A program made the translations under genes and the position numbers. The notes under the pieces were generated by a model. It saw nothing but the letters and a program-made list of their open reading frames with translations, made no database searches and was not told the origin of the DNA. 18,487 nt of DNA from Clostridia bacterium. Its GTDB lineage: Bacteria > Bacillota > Clostridia > Christensenellales > UBA1242. Location of the stretch: positions 1 through 18,487 of the forward strand of contig JAFYKO010000017.1 of the NCBI GenBank assembly GCA_017537515.1. The letters are read 5' to 3'. Of the stretch, positions 8,206 to 16,324 are shown one piece after another. The stretch's first letter is position 1. Each line of letters opens with the position of its first letter.

Positions 8206-8250
8206 TTGCAATTCTACTGCAAAAATTTGCAACTCTACTAATAGTAGAAT
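8206..8250. promoter_or_regulatory. Candidate operator: 21-bp-spaced direct repeats plus an inverted half-site
   Basis: TTGCAATTCTACT (8206-8218) and TTGCAACTCTACT (8227-8239) are near-identical direct repeats offset by 21 bp, two helical turns. AGTAGAAT (8243-8250) is the inverse of the ATTCTACT half-site, so TCTACT-AAT-AGTAGA also forms a local palindrome. The cluster lies between the divergent promoters of degV and the metalloprotease gene. No cognate regulator is encoded in the window. Confidence 0.45.
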
Positions 8251-8316
8251 ATCGTTTAATAAAAGGTTTTTTGAGACATAAAACTACTTTTTTCGACAAT
8301 TTTTAAAAAATGGCTA

Positions 8317-8344
8317 TTGACAATATTTTTAATTGTGGTAAAAT
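8317..8344 (+). promoter_or_regulatory. Strong promoter for the metalloprotease gene
   Basis: A perfect TTGACA (8317-8322), a 16-base spacer and an extended -10 (TGG followed by TAAAAT, 8336-8344) form a strong sigma-A promoter. The start of transcription would be near 8351, leaving a leader of about 17 bases that holds the AAGGAAG ribosome-binding site. Confidence 0.8.
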
Positions 8345-8367
8345 ATTCGCATATAAAGGAAGAAATT

Positions 8368-10503
8368 ATGAAAAAAACAATTAAGCTTGTTTGTTTGGCA
8401 TGTGCAGTCCTCCTTTGTGCAACTTGCGGTTTCTTTTTATGCACACAAAACAATCCTGAAGTAAAAATCTCAAACGAGATTGCCACAAATCTAGAAAATG
8501 GATTTACAAACGAAAAAATTAACAAAGACGACCTTATAGAAAGTTCCAACCAAACCCCAAGCGTTGGGTGTTCAAACCTGGGCTCATCAAATGGTTATGA
8601 TAATTATATTTATCAACCATACAGCTGGGTTTACGACACTATGGTTTATGATGTTGTTCTTATGAATTTCAGCGATTATTCTGTTTTTACTGAAGAAAAT
8701 TACACTGATTTTGCCAAAAAATTTGACGAAGCTTCTGAATATATTAAAACTATGAGCCGAGGCCTTACGACAATGAAATTCAATTATTATCTTTACAACA
8801 ATAATTCTTTAACCAAAGATTCGGCTTGTTCAAAAGGATATAATTTTACAATTGAAAATAGTTATATAACATCTGGGCTTTCACAAGGATATTGCCTATC
8901 TTCAACTGGAAAAATGGGTATGGCGAGAATACTTATGATTGCACATGACGGAAATTTCGAATATCACACTTTGCCACATTGCCATGTGTTTTACAAATCA
9001 ATTCTGATAGATAGAATAACGATTGTTAGGTCAGAAACAAGTTCGGCAGTAATTGCTCACGAACTTTTGCACACTTTAGGCCTTAGAGATTTGTATAACT
9101 ACAACTTAAACTTTGACTGCGACGACGAAATGATGTGCAGTGAGGATTTAAGAAACACTGTCAATAGTTATAGTCGCTATAAACTTGGCTGGCTTGACGA
9201 ATCCTATGCAAACGATAACATTAGCACAGCTATTGAAAAGATTACAAGCGAAGGTCGCTACACCGTAAATAACCCCTTCTCACAAACCGGCACAATAGCC
9301 TATAAATTTGGAGAAAAAAATGGAGAAGTATTTTACTTAGAGGCAACACCACGAAACAACACTTATGGCACTATACAAATTTATAAGATTAATAAAAATT
9401 ATGATAGCAATGTTGATGCAAGAACAATGAAGCAAGTGCACGTTATGGAAGCGGGATTTTTGAATGGAAATTACAAATCAAATTATTACAAACAAATCAC
9501 CCCAACAAACTCACCTTTAAAATACAGTGATGGCTCAATTCTTAATGTTTCCATTGGAAATGTTTATGCAAATTCTACAGGGGTCGTTTCATTCGATTTC
9601 TTCTATAAAGACAATACAAACATTGAGTCAAACATAACAATTTATGATAAGAAAATAAATAAAGTTATCCCAAATGCAGATATTTATGTAAACGACATTC
9701 ACCAAGCAACTACCGATAGCACTGGAAAAGGCGTAATTACAATAACCGCTGGGGACTCAATAAAAATTTCAGCAAAAGGGTATCTCGATTCATCTTACTT
9801 TGTTTCGGGCAAAAGCTCAAACCTTAACCAACAAGCCACTGCCGGTTATTTAGTTTCGGAAGAAGCAAGCAATATGCTTTTCAAATTCCAATTTTTGATT
9901 TACGGCAACAATACAACCTACAAGATACACCCAAGTGAAGTGGATTTCAGTATAAATAATCAACCAATAAAATACTCTCGAGGAATCCACCTTGCAAAAA
10001 GTGATATGCTAGAATTATCATCACGTTATTTTGATAAAGTATATTATACGTACACACCATTCAGCCTAATTTCAAGTGGGGAAAACATTTCACTTGAGGG
10101 TGATACGTTTTGCATAACCCAACCACTACGCTTGCAAGATTATTATATAAATCTATACAATGACCAAGAAGACCTTGCCGAAATAACAAAAATCAAGGCT
10201 TATGACAGAAAAAACAACAAATGGGATGATATCAAAACAGCCAAAATTGTATATAAAGGCGAAAAGCCATATTATTACCTAAGTTCATTGCCAACAACTT
10301 ATTCTAAAATCGGTTTTGAATACAAGGCCTGCGGGTTGACAAGCACAGCAATCGTCTTGTTGGATGAAGAAAAAACAATTTATTCTCAAAAACTCAATAA
10401 AACACCCCTTCAAATTGCTGGTGACTTTGCGTCTTCAATCACATCAGGTATTTCGGATTTCTTTGGCGGGATTTTTGGTGGATTAGGCAAAATATTTGGA
10501 TAG
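8368..10503 (+). CDS. Secreted M6-like (immune inhibitor A-type) zinc metalloprotease
   Basis: The 711-residue protein opens with a basic, Cys-rich hydrophobic signal segment (1-25); a lipobox is not convincing. The zinc site is HELLH (231-235) followed by TLGLRD, giving ligands H231, H235 and D241 with E232 as base. DLY after the site, an MM pair at 255-256 as a possible Met-turn, and YSRYKLGWLD (268-277) are typical of the M6 family. A beta-sandwich of the carboxypeptidase-regulatory type (about 420-480) and further beta-rich domains follow. The last 27 residues (685-711) are a Gly- and Phe-rich amphipathic tail. The ATG at 8368 is chosen because AAGGAAG precedes it and an earlier in-frame ATG at 8317 lies inside the promoter. 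Likely role: degrading proteins outside the cell. Targets unknown. Confidence 0.85.
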   Translation: MKKTIKLVCLACAVLLCATCGFFLCTQNNPEVKISNEIATNLENGFTNEKINKDDLIESSNQTPSVGCSNLGSSNGYDNYIYQPYSWVYDTMVYDVVLMNFSDYSVFTEENYTDFAKKFDEASEYIKTMSRGLTTMKFNYYLYNNNSLTKDSACSKGYNFTIENSYITSGLSQGYCLSSTGKMGMARILMIAHDGNFEYHTLPHCHVFYKSILIDRITIVRSETSSAVIAHELLHTLGLRDLYNYNLNFDCDDEMMCSEDLRNTVNSYSRYKLGWLDESYANDNISTAIEKITSEGRYTVNNPFSQTGTIAYKFGEKNGEVFYLEATPRNNTYGTIQIYKINKNYDSNVDARTMKQVHVMEAGFLNGNYKSNYYKQITPTNSPLKYSDGSILNVSIGNVYANSTGVVSFDFFYKDNTNIESNITIYDKKINKVIPNADIYVNDIHQATTDSTGKGVITITAGDSIKISAKGYLDSSYFVSGKSSNLNQQATAGYLVSEEASNMLFKFQFLIYGNNTTYKIHPSEVDFSINNQPIKYSRGIHLAKSDMLELSSRYFDKVYYTYTPFSLISSGENISLEGDTFCITQPLRLQDYYINLYNDQEDLAEITKIKAYDRKNNKWDDIKTAKIVYKGEKPYYYLSSLPTTYSKIGFEYKACGLTSTAIVLLDEEKTIYSQKLNKTPLQIAGDFASSITSGISDFFGGIFGGLGKIFG

Positions 10504-10511
10504 ATTTAAAG

Positions 10512-10534
10512 AAAGAGTTAAGGCTCTTTTTTTT
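10512..10534 (+). terminator. Terminator of the metalloprotease gene
   Basis: AAAGAG (10512-10517) and CTCTTT (10524-10529) form a hairpin with a 6-base loop, followed by T to 10534. It lies just after the stop codon and makes the gene monocistronic. Confidence 0.75.
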
Positions 10535-10586
10535 AATAATCACAATCTATAACATTTTGCAACAAAATAGAATAAAATATATTTAT

Positions 10587-11666
10587 ATGTTTGATTTGAG
10601 TGTATGTTTAATTGTTAAAAATGAAGAAGAAGTAATATCAAGGTGCCTTGAATGTTGTAAAAAATTTGCAGATGAAATAATTGTGGTTGATACTGGCTCA
10701 ACAGATAAAACAAAAGAATTGGCGTTTGGATTTACTGACAAAATTTTTACCTTTCCTTGGAATGATAATTTTGCCGATGCAAGAAATCTTTCATTCTCGA
10801 AAGCAACAAAAGAATATATTATGTGGCTTGACGCAGATGATTTTATAACCCAAGAAAATATAAACAAAATCCTAAACCTAAAAAAACAGAGTGAAAAATT
10901 TGATGTTTTTATGTGCAAATATTTAATGGATTTTGATGAAAACAACAATGCAAATTTTTCTTTTTTTAGGGAAAGAATTTTAAAACGAAGCTTAGGATTT
11001 GTGTGGGAAGGCTTTGTGCATGAGGTAATAACACCTAAGGGCAAGGTTCACTATACAAACATAGAAGTTGAGCATAGAAAAATTAAGAAAAATTCCGACG
11101 TGAGCAGAAATCTTAACATCTACAAAAAGGCTTTGAAAAACAATCATAAATTTTCACCGAGAGAACAATATTATTATTCAAGAGAATTATTTTATCATAA
11201 AAAATACAAACAATGTATAATAGAATTAAAAAAATACTTAAAACTGAATGATGCTTATACCCCAAACATATTAGGTGCATATATTTTGCTTGGAGAGTGT
11301 TTTTTGGCTCTGGGCAAGATTGACGACGCATTAAAAACTTGTTTTGAAGCAATAAGAACACAAGGACCCAATTCCGAACTTTGCTGTCTTATTGCAAGAT
11401 GCTACGAAAACAGGAAAGATATTATTCAATCAATATTTTGGTATAATTCAAGCCTAATTTCGCCAGTGCAAAAAGGTGGGTTTGTTAGAGAAAGCTACGC
11501 TAAACTAATACCAGCGATTGCCTTGACAAAACTTTATTTTGATAAAGGCGAAATAAATAAATCATATCATTTTCATCAACTGGCAAAACAAGAAAACCCG
11601 CACCACCCTTCAGTTGTTTTTAATGAAAGATTTTTTGAAAATTATTTTAAAAATATTAAATATTAA
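10587..11666 (+). CDS. Family 2 glycosyltransferase with TPR-like C-terminal half (SunS-like)
   Basis: The 359-residue protein begins with a GT-A fold domain: CLIVKNEEE (7-15), DTGSTDKT (35-42), and the metal/nucleotide-sugar DxD within WLDADD (80-85). WEGFVHE (140-146) follows, a region conserved in SunS-like enzymes. Residues 190-285 are helical repeats of the TPR type. Relatives glycosylate peptides, flagellin or surface proteins, using the TPR part to hold the acceptor. No membrane segment is seen, so it acts in the cytosol. The ATG at 10587 is preferred because the GT-A core begins right there; a TTG at 10557 is also in frame. Neither has a Shine-Dalgarno site. No small peptide gene that could be a glycocin precursor sits beside it, so the acceptor is open. 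Confidence 0.82.
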   Translation: MFDLSVCLIVKNEEEVISRCLECCKKFADEIIVVDTGSTDKTKELAFGFTDKIFTFPWNDNFADARNLSFSKATKEYIMWLDADDFITQENINKILNLKKQSEKFDVFMCKYLMDFDENNNANFSFFRERILKRSLGFVWEGFVHEVITPKGKVHYTNIEVEHRKIKKNSDVSRNLNIYKKALKNNHKFSPREQYYYSRELFYHKKYKQCIIELKKYLKLNDAYTPNILGAYILLGECFLALGKIDDALKTCFEAIRTQGPNSELCCLIARCYENRKDIIQSIFWYNSSLISPVQKGGFVRESYAKLIPAIALTKLYFDKGEINKSYHFHQLAKQENPHHPSVVFNERFFENYFKNIKY

Positions 11667-11667
11667 G

Positions 11668-11694
11668 AAAAAAACCGAAAAAATCGGTTTTTTT
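11668..11694. terminator. Bidirectional terminator between the glycosyltransferase gene and asd
   Basis: An 11-bp stem, A-run plus CCGA (11668-11678) with TCGG plus T-run (11684-11694), closes a 5-base A loop. It serves both converging genes and overlaps the asd stop codon. Confidence 0.85.
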
Positions 11695-12688
11695 ATTGTT
11701 TTTTTAATAATTTTTCTAAAATTTGAACACCGTTTGTGCTTGCACCTTTTCTTATATTATCTGCAACGCACCAAAAATGAATTGTTTTTTTGTCAAACAA
11801 ATCTCGCCTAAGCCTACCCACATAAACAAAATTTTTGCCATTGGTAATTTGATTTATTGGATATATGTTGTGATTTATATCATCCAGCAAAATTAGATTT
11901 TCACCTCTTTTAAATATTTGTTTGACCTTTTCAACACTGACGTTTTTTTTGAGTTTTACACTTACGGAAATACTATGAGAATTTTCAACAGGCACACGCA
12001 CGCAAGTTGCAGAAATTTTTAGACTTGGCTGGTCTAGTATTTTGCGGGTTTCGTTTATCATCTTCAATTCTTCACTTGTATAACCATTGTCTTTGAAACT
12101 TCCTATATGCGGTAGGCAATTATTGTAAATTGGATAAGGGTAAAATTTTGGTGGCATTCCCATTGCCCCTTCTCTTAAATCTTGAATCCCTTTCACCCCA
12201 CTTCCGCTGACAGCTTGATAGGTGGAGAAAATTATAGATTTAAGACCAAAATTTTTCTGCAAAAGTTTTAATGGCAACATACATTGAATTGTTGAACAAT
12301 TTGGGTTTGCAATAATTGGGCGATTTGTATTTTGAAAATTCACTTCTGGCACAATAAGTGGAACCCCTTCGGTCATTCGAAAAGCACTGCTGTTGTCAAT
12401 TACGACCGCACCGCATTTTGTAAATATTGGTGCAAATGTCCTTGAAATATTTTCGTCAACACTGAAAAAAGCATAATCAATTAATTTGTTTTTGATGTTT
12501 TTTTCAGTTAGGGTTTCAACTAAAAATGTTTTACCGTCAAACTCAACTTCCTTGCCATCGCTTTTTTCACTAGCATAAAGATACAAATTTTTTATGCGGG
12601 CTTTGATTTCGCTTTCCCCTAGAACCTTCAAAAAGGTTTGCCCAACAAGACCCGTTGCCCCAACGATTGCTAAATTTATCTTATTCAT
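11693..12688 (-). CDS. asd: Aspartate-semialdehyde dehydrogenase
   Basis: The 331-residue enzyme reduces aspartyl phosphate to aspartate semialdehyde with NADPH, the second step of the aspartate pathway. Visible motifs are the N-terminal Rossmann motif GATGLVG (10-16), SSAFRM (100-105), the catalytic cysteine C131 in NPNCST, SGSGVKG (162-168) and the region with catalytic H239 (VENSHS). Length is normal. It is the last gene of the leftward operon; its GAGGAG ribosome-binding site overlaps the TGA of lysC, 7 bases upstream. The product is shared by lysine, threonine and methionine synthesis, but here it stands next to dipicolinate synthase and dapA genes, so a sporulation role is likely. Function is certain, the sporulation link is inferred from context. 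Confidence 0.96.
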   Translation of the reverse strand: MNKINLAIVGATGLVGQTFLKVLGESEIKARIKNLYLYASEKSDGKEVEFDGKTFLVETLTEKNIKNKLIDYAFFSVDENISRTFAPIFTKCGAVVIDNSSAFRMTEGVPLIVPEVNFQNTNRPIIANPNCSTIQCMLPLKLLQKNFGLKSIIFSTYQAVSGSGVKGIQDLREGAMGMPPKFYPYPIYNNCLPHIGSFKDNGYTSEELKMINETRKILDQPSLKISATCVRVPVENSHSISVSVKLKKNVSVEKVKQIFKRGENLILLDDINHNIYPINQITNGKNFVYVGRLRRDLFDKKTIHFWCVADNIRKGASTNGVQILEKLLKKQ

Positions 12689-12695
12689 AAACTCC

Positions 12696-13862
12696 TCAAA
12701 GACCTAATTTTTCACTCAAAATTTTTACAGTTTTTTCTTTGTCTTTTATGTCAATCAAAAACATTAAAGAAATTTCACTGATAGAAATGTTGTAAATTTC
12801 AATCCTTTCTTCCCCAAGCCAAGAAATAATATTTTTTAACGCCAATGAGTGAGTTTGAAAACCACTTCCAACTAATGTTATTTTTAGGCCTTGTTTTTTG
12901 ATTTTATATTTAAATTTATATTTTTTTAGTAAATTTTCAATATTTTTTTTATTTTTTTCTTCAATTAAGCATACAAAAATATTTTTATCCTTGGTTGCAC
13001 CTTGAATTTTTTGTGAAGCTTGAGCAAAGATTTCAAAGAGTTTTGCAAGGTTGTTTTGCCCGTTTAGACAAACATTAAGCAAAATATTATCCTCTTGCAA
13101 GACCAAACTCTTTATTGGTATCGCTTCAAAATTTTCAATTTCTGCACTCACGATAGTTCCACCTCTTTTCCCTTCAAGTGATTTTGCGACATAAAGTTCT
13201 GTGTTGTATTTGGAAGCAATTTCAATGCTTCTTGTTTCCATAACTTTCGTACCGCTTGCTGAACTTTCCATTAAATCCGCATAAGAAATCCTTTCAAGCT
13301 TTTTAGCGTTTGGCAAAACTTTAGGGTCAACGGTAAAGATTCCTTCCACATCGGTGTATATCTCACACTTACAACCAAAAGTTGATGCAAGGGCAACAGC
13401 TGTTGTATCACTTCCACCCTTGCCAAGAGTGGTTACATCTCCGTTTATCGTAACTCCTTGAAAACCGGTTACAACCAAGATATCATAATCTTGCAAGAAC
13501 CTCATAAGCACAGACTCTTCAATATCTTCTATAAATGCCCCACTAAATGTTTTGTCCGTAAAAATTCCCGCTTGCCAGCCTGTAAGCGATATTGCATTGA
13601 CACCTAAATCACACAATACAGTCGCAAGCAATGCAGAAGACTTTGTTTCGCCGATGCTTAAAAGTTGGTCAACCTCTCTTTTGGGTGGCGTGTTAGAAAG
13701 TTCATAAATTTCTGCAGTGAGATTATTTGTTGTCTTGCCCATCGCACTCACGACCACAATAATTTTGTCGTGGACTTTTAATTTGTCGCAAACAAATTTT
13801 GCAACATCTTTTATTTTTCCTAAAGTCTCAACACTTGTTCCTCCAAATTTTTGAACTAGCAT
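12696..13862 (-). CDS. lysC: Aspartate kinase
   Basis: The 388-residue enzyme phosphorylates aspartate, the first committed step towards diaminopimelate, lysine, threonine and dipicolinate. It shows KFGGTS (5-10), GETKSSALL (71-79), TGWQAG (94-99) and the GKGGSDTTA signature (148-156 region). Two C-terminal ACT domains follow (about 252-320 and 325-388), which normally carry feedback control by amino acids. It is a monofunctional kinase of usual size, comparable to B. subtilis DapG or LysC; which of these paralogue classes it belongs to cannot be told by eye. AGGGGA precedes the ATG, and the upstream gene ends 6 bases before it, so the two are co-transcribed. Confidence 0.95.
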   Translation of the reverse strand: MLVQKFGGTSVETLGKIKDVAKFVCDKLKVHDKIIVVVSAMGKTTNNLTAEIYELSNTPPKREVDQLLSIGETKSSALLATVLCDLGVNAISLTGWQAGIFTDKTFSGAFIEDIEESVLMRFLQDYDILVVTGFQGVTINGDVTTLGKGGSDTTAVALASTFGCKCEIYTDVEGIFTVDPKVLPNAKKLERISYADLMESSASGTKVMETRSIEIASKYNTELYVAKSLEGKRGGTIVSAEIENFEAIPIKSLVLQEDNILLNVCLNGQNNLAKLFEIFAQASQKIQGATKDKNIFVCLIEEKNKKNIENLLKKYKFKYKIKKQGLKITLVGSGFQTHSLALKNIISWLGEERIEIYNISISEISLMFLIDIKDKEKTVKILSEKLGL

Positions 13863-13868
13863 TTTCCC

Positions 13869-14858
13869 CTACATTTTTTCAATCTCCTCAATAAGGGTTT
13901 GAGTGGCCAAGTCTAGGCCAACAAAATCCATATTTTTTATAAAAATATTTTCAATCTTTTTGTGATTTTTTTTTGCATCAGAAAAATAATTTTGTGCGTT
14001 TTTAATTATTTTTTTAATTAAAATATTATTTTTTTGTATTTTTTTATTAAAATAATCCAATTTTTTTGATTTTATTAATATATTATCTACTTCAACTGCA
14101 AATATTTCTTCTGGCGATAATATTTCATAAAAGACTTTTATTTTTTGATTGTTTGCTTCAAGATAACAAACCAAGTCTTTAAAAATTGATTGGACCTCAA
14201 AAGGAAAACATTCAAACTGAATTATTTTTTCATAATTATTTTTTTCTGTTAAATCAACAACCTCGTCAGTGGACAAAGCTTGCAAAAACAAATGTCTCGT
14301 TGATTGAAAATCTTTTTTCTTTTTGAGAGGAAGATTCTTTATTATTTTATTTGATATTTTTTTAACTTTACTATTATCTATTTCAATTCCAAAAGTTCGT
14401 ATGTTTATATCGTGCAAAATTTTTGCAGAACTAAGACACATATAAGCATTTTTAAAACCCTCACTTTTTTGCCTTTGATTTTTCAAGATTTGGAGTCTAT
14501 ATTTTCTGATATCTGACTTTATGTATTGCCCAGTATCAAAAATCTTGTTTTCCACTCCAGGTAATGTCGCATCAAAAACGTGCGGTGCCGTTCCGTCAAT
14601 AATCGAAATATTTTTTTCAACGATTCTTATTCCGTCTAAACTTGCGGGGTCTGAAGAACAATAAAAATATTCGATATTGAACCCTTGATTGTAAAAATGC
14701 TTTGCAACCTTTTTCATAACTGTGCTTTTGCCAGTTCCACTTCCGCCTTTGATTATGAATTGAAAATAGGGTTTTGTTTGGTCGTTTATGTCTTCAAAAT
14801 GACACACAAATCCTTTGCCTGTGTTTGCACTTGCAAAATAAAATTTTTCTCTTTCCAT
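13869..14858 (-). CDS. P-loop ATPase, PRK06851-like, in operon with lysC and asd
   Basis: The 329-residue protein has a Walker A motif GGSGTGKS (38-45), then SSDPASLDG (68-76) and DGTAPHVFDATLPG (88-101), which recall the uncharacterised PRK06851 family of Clostridia and Bacilli. As I remember that family, it has two tandem P-loop halves. Here the second half keeps recognisable surroundings (RHLF near 187, KNMDF near 309), but no GxxxxGKS is present. The C-terminal half is Lys-, Ile- and Asn-rich. It is the first gene of the leftward operon, ending 6 bases before lysC, and is divergent from dpaA. No Shine-Dalgarno site precedes the ATG. Its place between aspartate-pathway and dipicolinate genes hints at sporulation, but its job is unknown. 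Confidence 0.7.
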   Translation of the reverse strand: MEREKFYFASANTGKGFVCHFEDINDQTKPYFQFIIKGGSGTGKSTVMKKVAKHFYNQGFNIEYFYCSSDPASLDGIRIVEKNISIIDGTAPHVFDATLPGVENKIFDTGQYIKSDIRKYRLQILKNQRQKSEGFKNAYMCLSSAKILHDINIRTFGIEIDNSKVKKISNKIIKNLPLKKKKDFQSTRHLFLQALSTDEVVDLTEKNNYEKIIQFECFPFEVQSIFKDLVCYLEANNQKIKVFYEILSPEEIFAVEVDNILIKSKKLDYFNKKIQKNNILIKKIIKNAQNYFSDAKKNHKKIENIFIKNMDFVGLDLATQTLIEEIEKM

Positions 14859-14901
14859 AGATTCATTTTATTATTAAAAAACAAAAAGTGTTAAAGACGG
14901 A

Positions 14902-14928
14902 ACTTAAAACAAAACAATTCATAAGATA
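14902..14928 (+). promoter_or_regulatory. Possible sigma-K promoter of dpaA
   Basis: CATAAGATA (14920-14928) fits the sigma-K -10 consensus CATANNNTA. An AC at 14902-14903 lies 16 bases upstream, where the short sigma-K -35 element is expected. No good sigma-A pair is seen here. The start point would be close to the AGGAGGT ribosome-binding site (14934-14940), giving an unusually short leader, which lowers confidence. Confidence 0.4.
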
Positions 14929-14945
14929 TTTGTAGGAGGTGTTTT

Positions 14946-15698
14946 TTGACATATTTAATTGACGGAACCGATAATAGAAATAAAATTTTGAAAAATCTAA
15001 TGAAAAACAATAATTTTAACGTGGATACATATGAAAGCAATAAATGTTTATCAAAAACAGATAAATTGATATTTGCCCCAAACAAAAAGTTTGACAAGGA
15101 CTTTTGCAATTCTCTTCCAAACGGCATTACTATTTTTTCTGGGAATATCCCACAAGAAGTTGAAGAAATTTTTAAGCAAAAAAATATAAGCCACAAAAAC
15201 TTTATGCAAGATGAGAGTTTTGCAATTCAAAATTCACATCTCACCGCTGAAGGAATACTATCTCTTTTGATTTCCCAGCAACCAAAATCAATTTTTGCAA
15301 TAAATGTTTTGATTCTTGGAGGAGGACGAGTTGGGAAAACCCTTGCACTTCTTCTCAACAAACTTGGCATACAATTTGACATTGTCACACATTCACAAAA
15401 GACGTTTGAAAGTTGTGTTTATTTTTCTAATTCCGTTATTTTCGGCGACGAGTTTAAGGAGAAGTTAAGCCAATATGATGTTATCGTCAACTCAATCCCA
15501 AGTGAGATTTTGACAAACGAGGATATAGAAAAAATCAAACCCGGCTGTCTGTTTTTGGAAATTTCATCTATCCAAACCATCAAGAAAGAAAAACTAGATT
15601 TTGTTTACGAACTTTGTCCAGCACTGCCACAAAAATTTTCCGCTAGCTCCGCTGGAAAGTTGTTGTTTGATTGTTTCTTGAGATTAAATAAAGACTAA
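14946..15698 (+). CDS. dpaA: Dipicolinate synthase subunit A
   Basis: The 250-residue protein matches the B. subtilis SpoVFA pattern: NSHLTAEG (96-103, like NSIPTVEG), the Rossmann motif LGGGRVG (124-130), VNSIPSEIL (181-189) and CPALPQ...SAGKLL near 224-240. With subunit B it oxidises the DapA product to dipicolinic acid in the mother cell; the product then goes to the spore core. SpoVFA has about 297 residues; this one is shorter, mainly in its divergent N-terminal domain. The start is TTG at 14946, five bases after a full AGGAGGT. It is the first gene of dpaA-dpaB-dapA. The dpaB gene next door makes the call firm. Confidence 0.9.
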   Translation: MTYLIDGTDNRNKILKNLMKNNNFNVDTYESNKCLSKTDKLIFAPNKKFDKDFCNSLPNGITIFSGNIPQEVEEIFKQKNISHKNFMQDESFAIQNSHLTAEGILSLLISQQPKSIFAINVLILGGGRVGKTLALLLNKLGIQFDIVTHSQKTFESCVYFSNSVIFGDEFKEKLSQYDVIVNSIPSEILTNEDIEKIKPGCLFLEISSIQTIKKEKLDFVYELCPALPQKFSASSAGKLLFDCFLRLNKD

Positions 15699-15733
15699 CA
15701 CCCAAACAAAAAGGAGAAAAATACGAAGGAACT

Positions 15734-16324
15734 ATGGAAAAAAAAGTAAAGAACATCGGGTTTGCAATTACGGGAAGTTTCTGCACCCACGAAAAAATTC
15801 TGGATGAAATAAAAAACTTGGTTGAAAAAGGTTATAAGATATATCCAATTCTTACAACAAACTCAGCAGAGATTGACACGAGATTTGGAAAGGCTGAAGA
15901 CTTAATTCAACACCTTGAAAAAATAACCAACAACAAACCTATGACAACGATTGTCGAGGTTGAACCAACTGGCCCAAAAAATATGTTTGACATAATTGTT
16001 GTTGCTCCTTGCACAGGCAACACACTCGCAAAAATGGCAAACGGAATAAATGACACAGCGGTAACAATGGCTGTGAAAGCACATCTTCGAAACAACAAAC
16101 CGGTGGTTATCGGCATATCGACAAATGACGCTCTTGGACTTAACTTTAACAACATCGCAACACTGGTTAACACTAAAAATATTTACTTCATCCCATTCGG
16201 ACAGGACGATTTCGAAAACAAACCAAAATCATTAGTTGCAGATTGGAACCTACTTGAAGAAACTATGATTCAAGCATACAACCACATACAAATCCAACCA
16301 ATTTTAATAAAGGAGAAAGAATGA
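15734..16324 (+). CDS. dpaB: Dipicolinate synthase subunit B (flavoprotein)
   Basis: The 196-residue protein is very close in pattern to B. subtilis SpoVFB (about 200 residues): GFAITGSFCTHE (9-20), TRFG (49-52), APCTGNTLAKMA (91-102), RNNKPVVIGIST (119-130), NDALGLN (131-137) and FIPFGQDD (152-159). It has the Rossmann-like fold of flavoprotein decarboxylases and works with DpaA to make dipicolinic acid. GAAGGA stands just before the ATG at 15734, and a second AAGGAG lies at 15711-15716. Its TGA overlaps the dapA start (ATGA), a sign of translational coupling. Confidence 0.95.
   Translation: MEKKVKNIGFAITGSFCTHEKILDEIKNLVEKGYKIYPILTTNSAEIDTRFGKAEDLIQHLEKITNNKPMTTIVEVEPTGPKNMFDIIVVAPCTGNTLAKMANGINDTAVTMAVKAHLRNNKPVVIGISTNDALGLNFNNIATLVNTKNIYFIPFGQDDFENKPKSLVADWNLLEETMIQAYNHIQIQPILIKEKE

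Noticed and set aside
8317..8367. Upstream in-frame ATG that would lengthen the metalloprotease by 17 residues
   Set aside because: The codons overlap the TTGACA and TAAAAT promoter elements, and the ATG at 8368 has AAGGAAG before it and begins a proper signal sequence.
10557..10586. TTG start that would add 10 residues to the glycosyltransferase
   Set aside because: No ribosome-binding site, and the GT-A core begins immediately at the ATG at 10587.
10501..11700. A glycocin biosynthesis cluster around the SunS-like glycosyltransferase
   Set aside because: No small Cys-rich precursor, disulfide oxidase or peptidase-containing ABC transporter is adjacent, and the gene is bounded by terminators on both sides.
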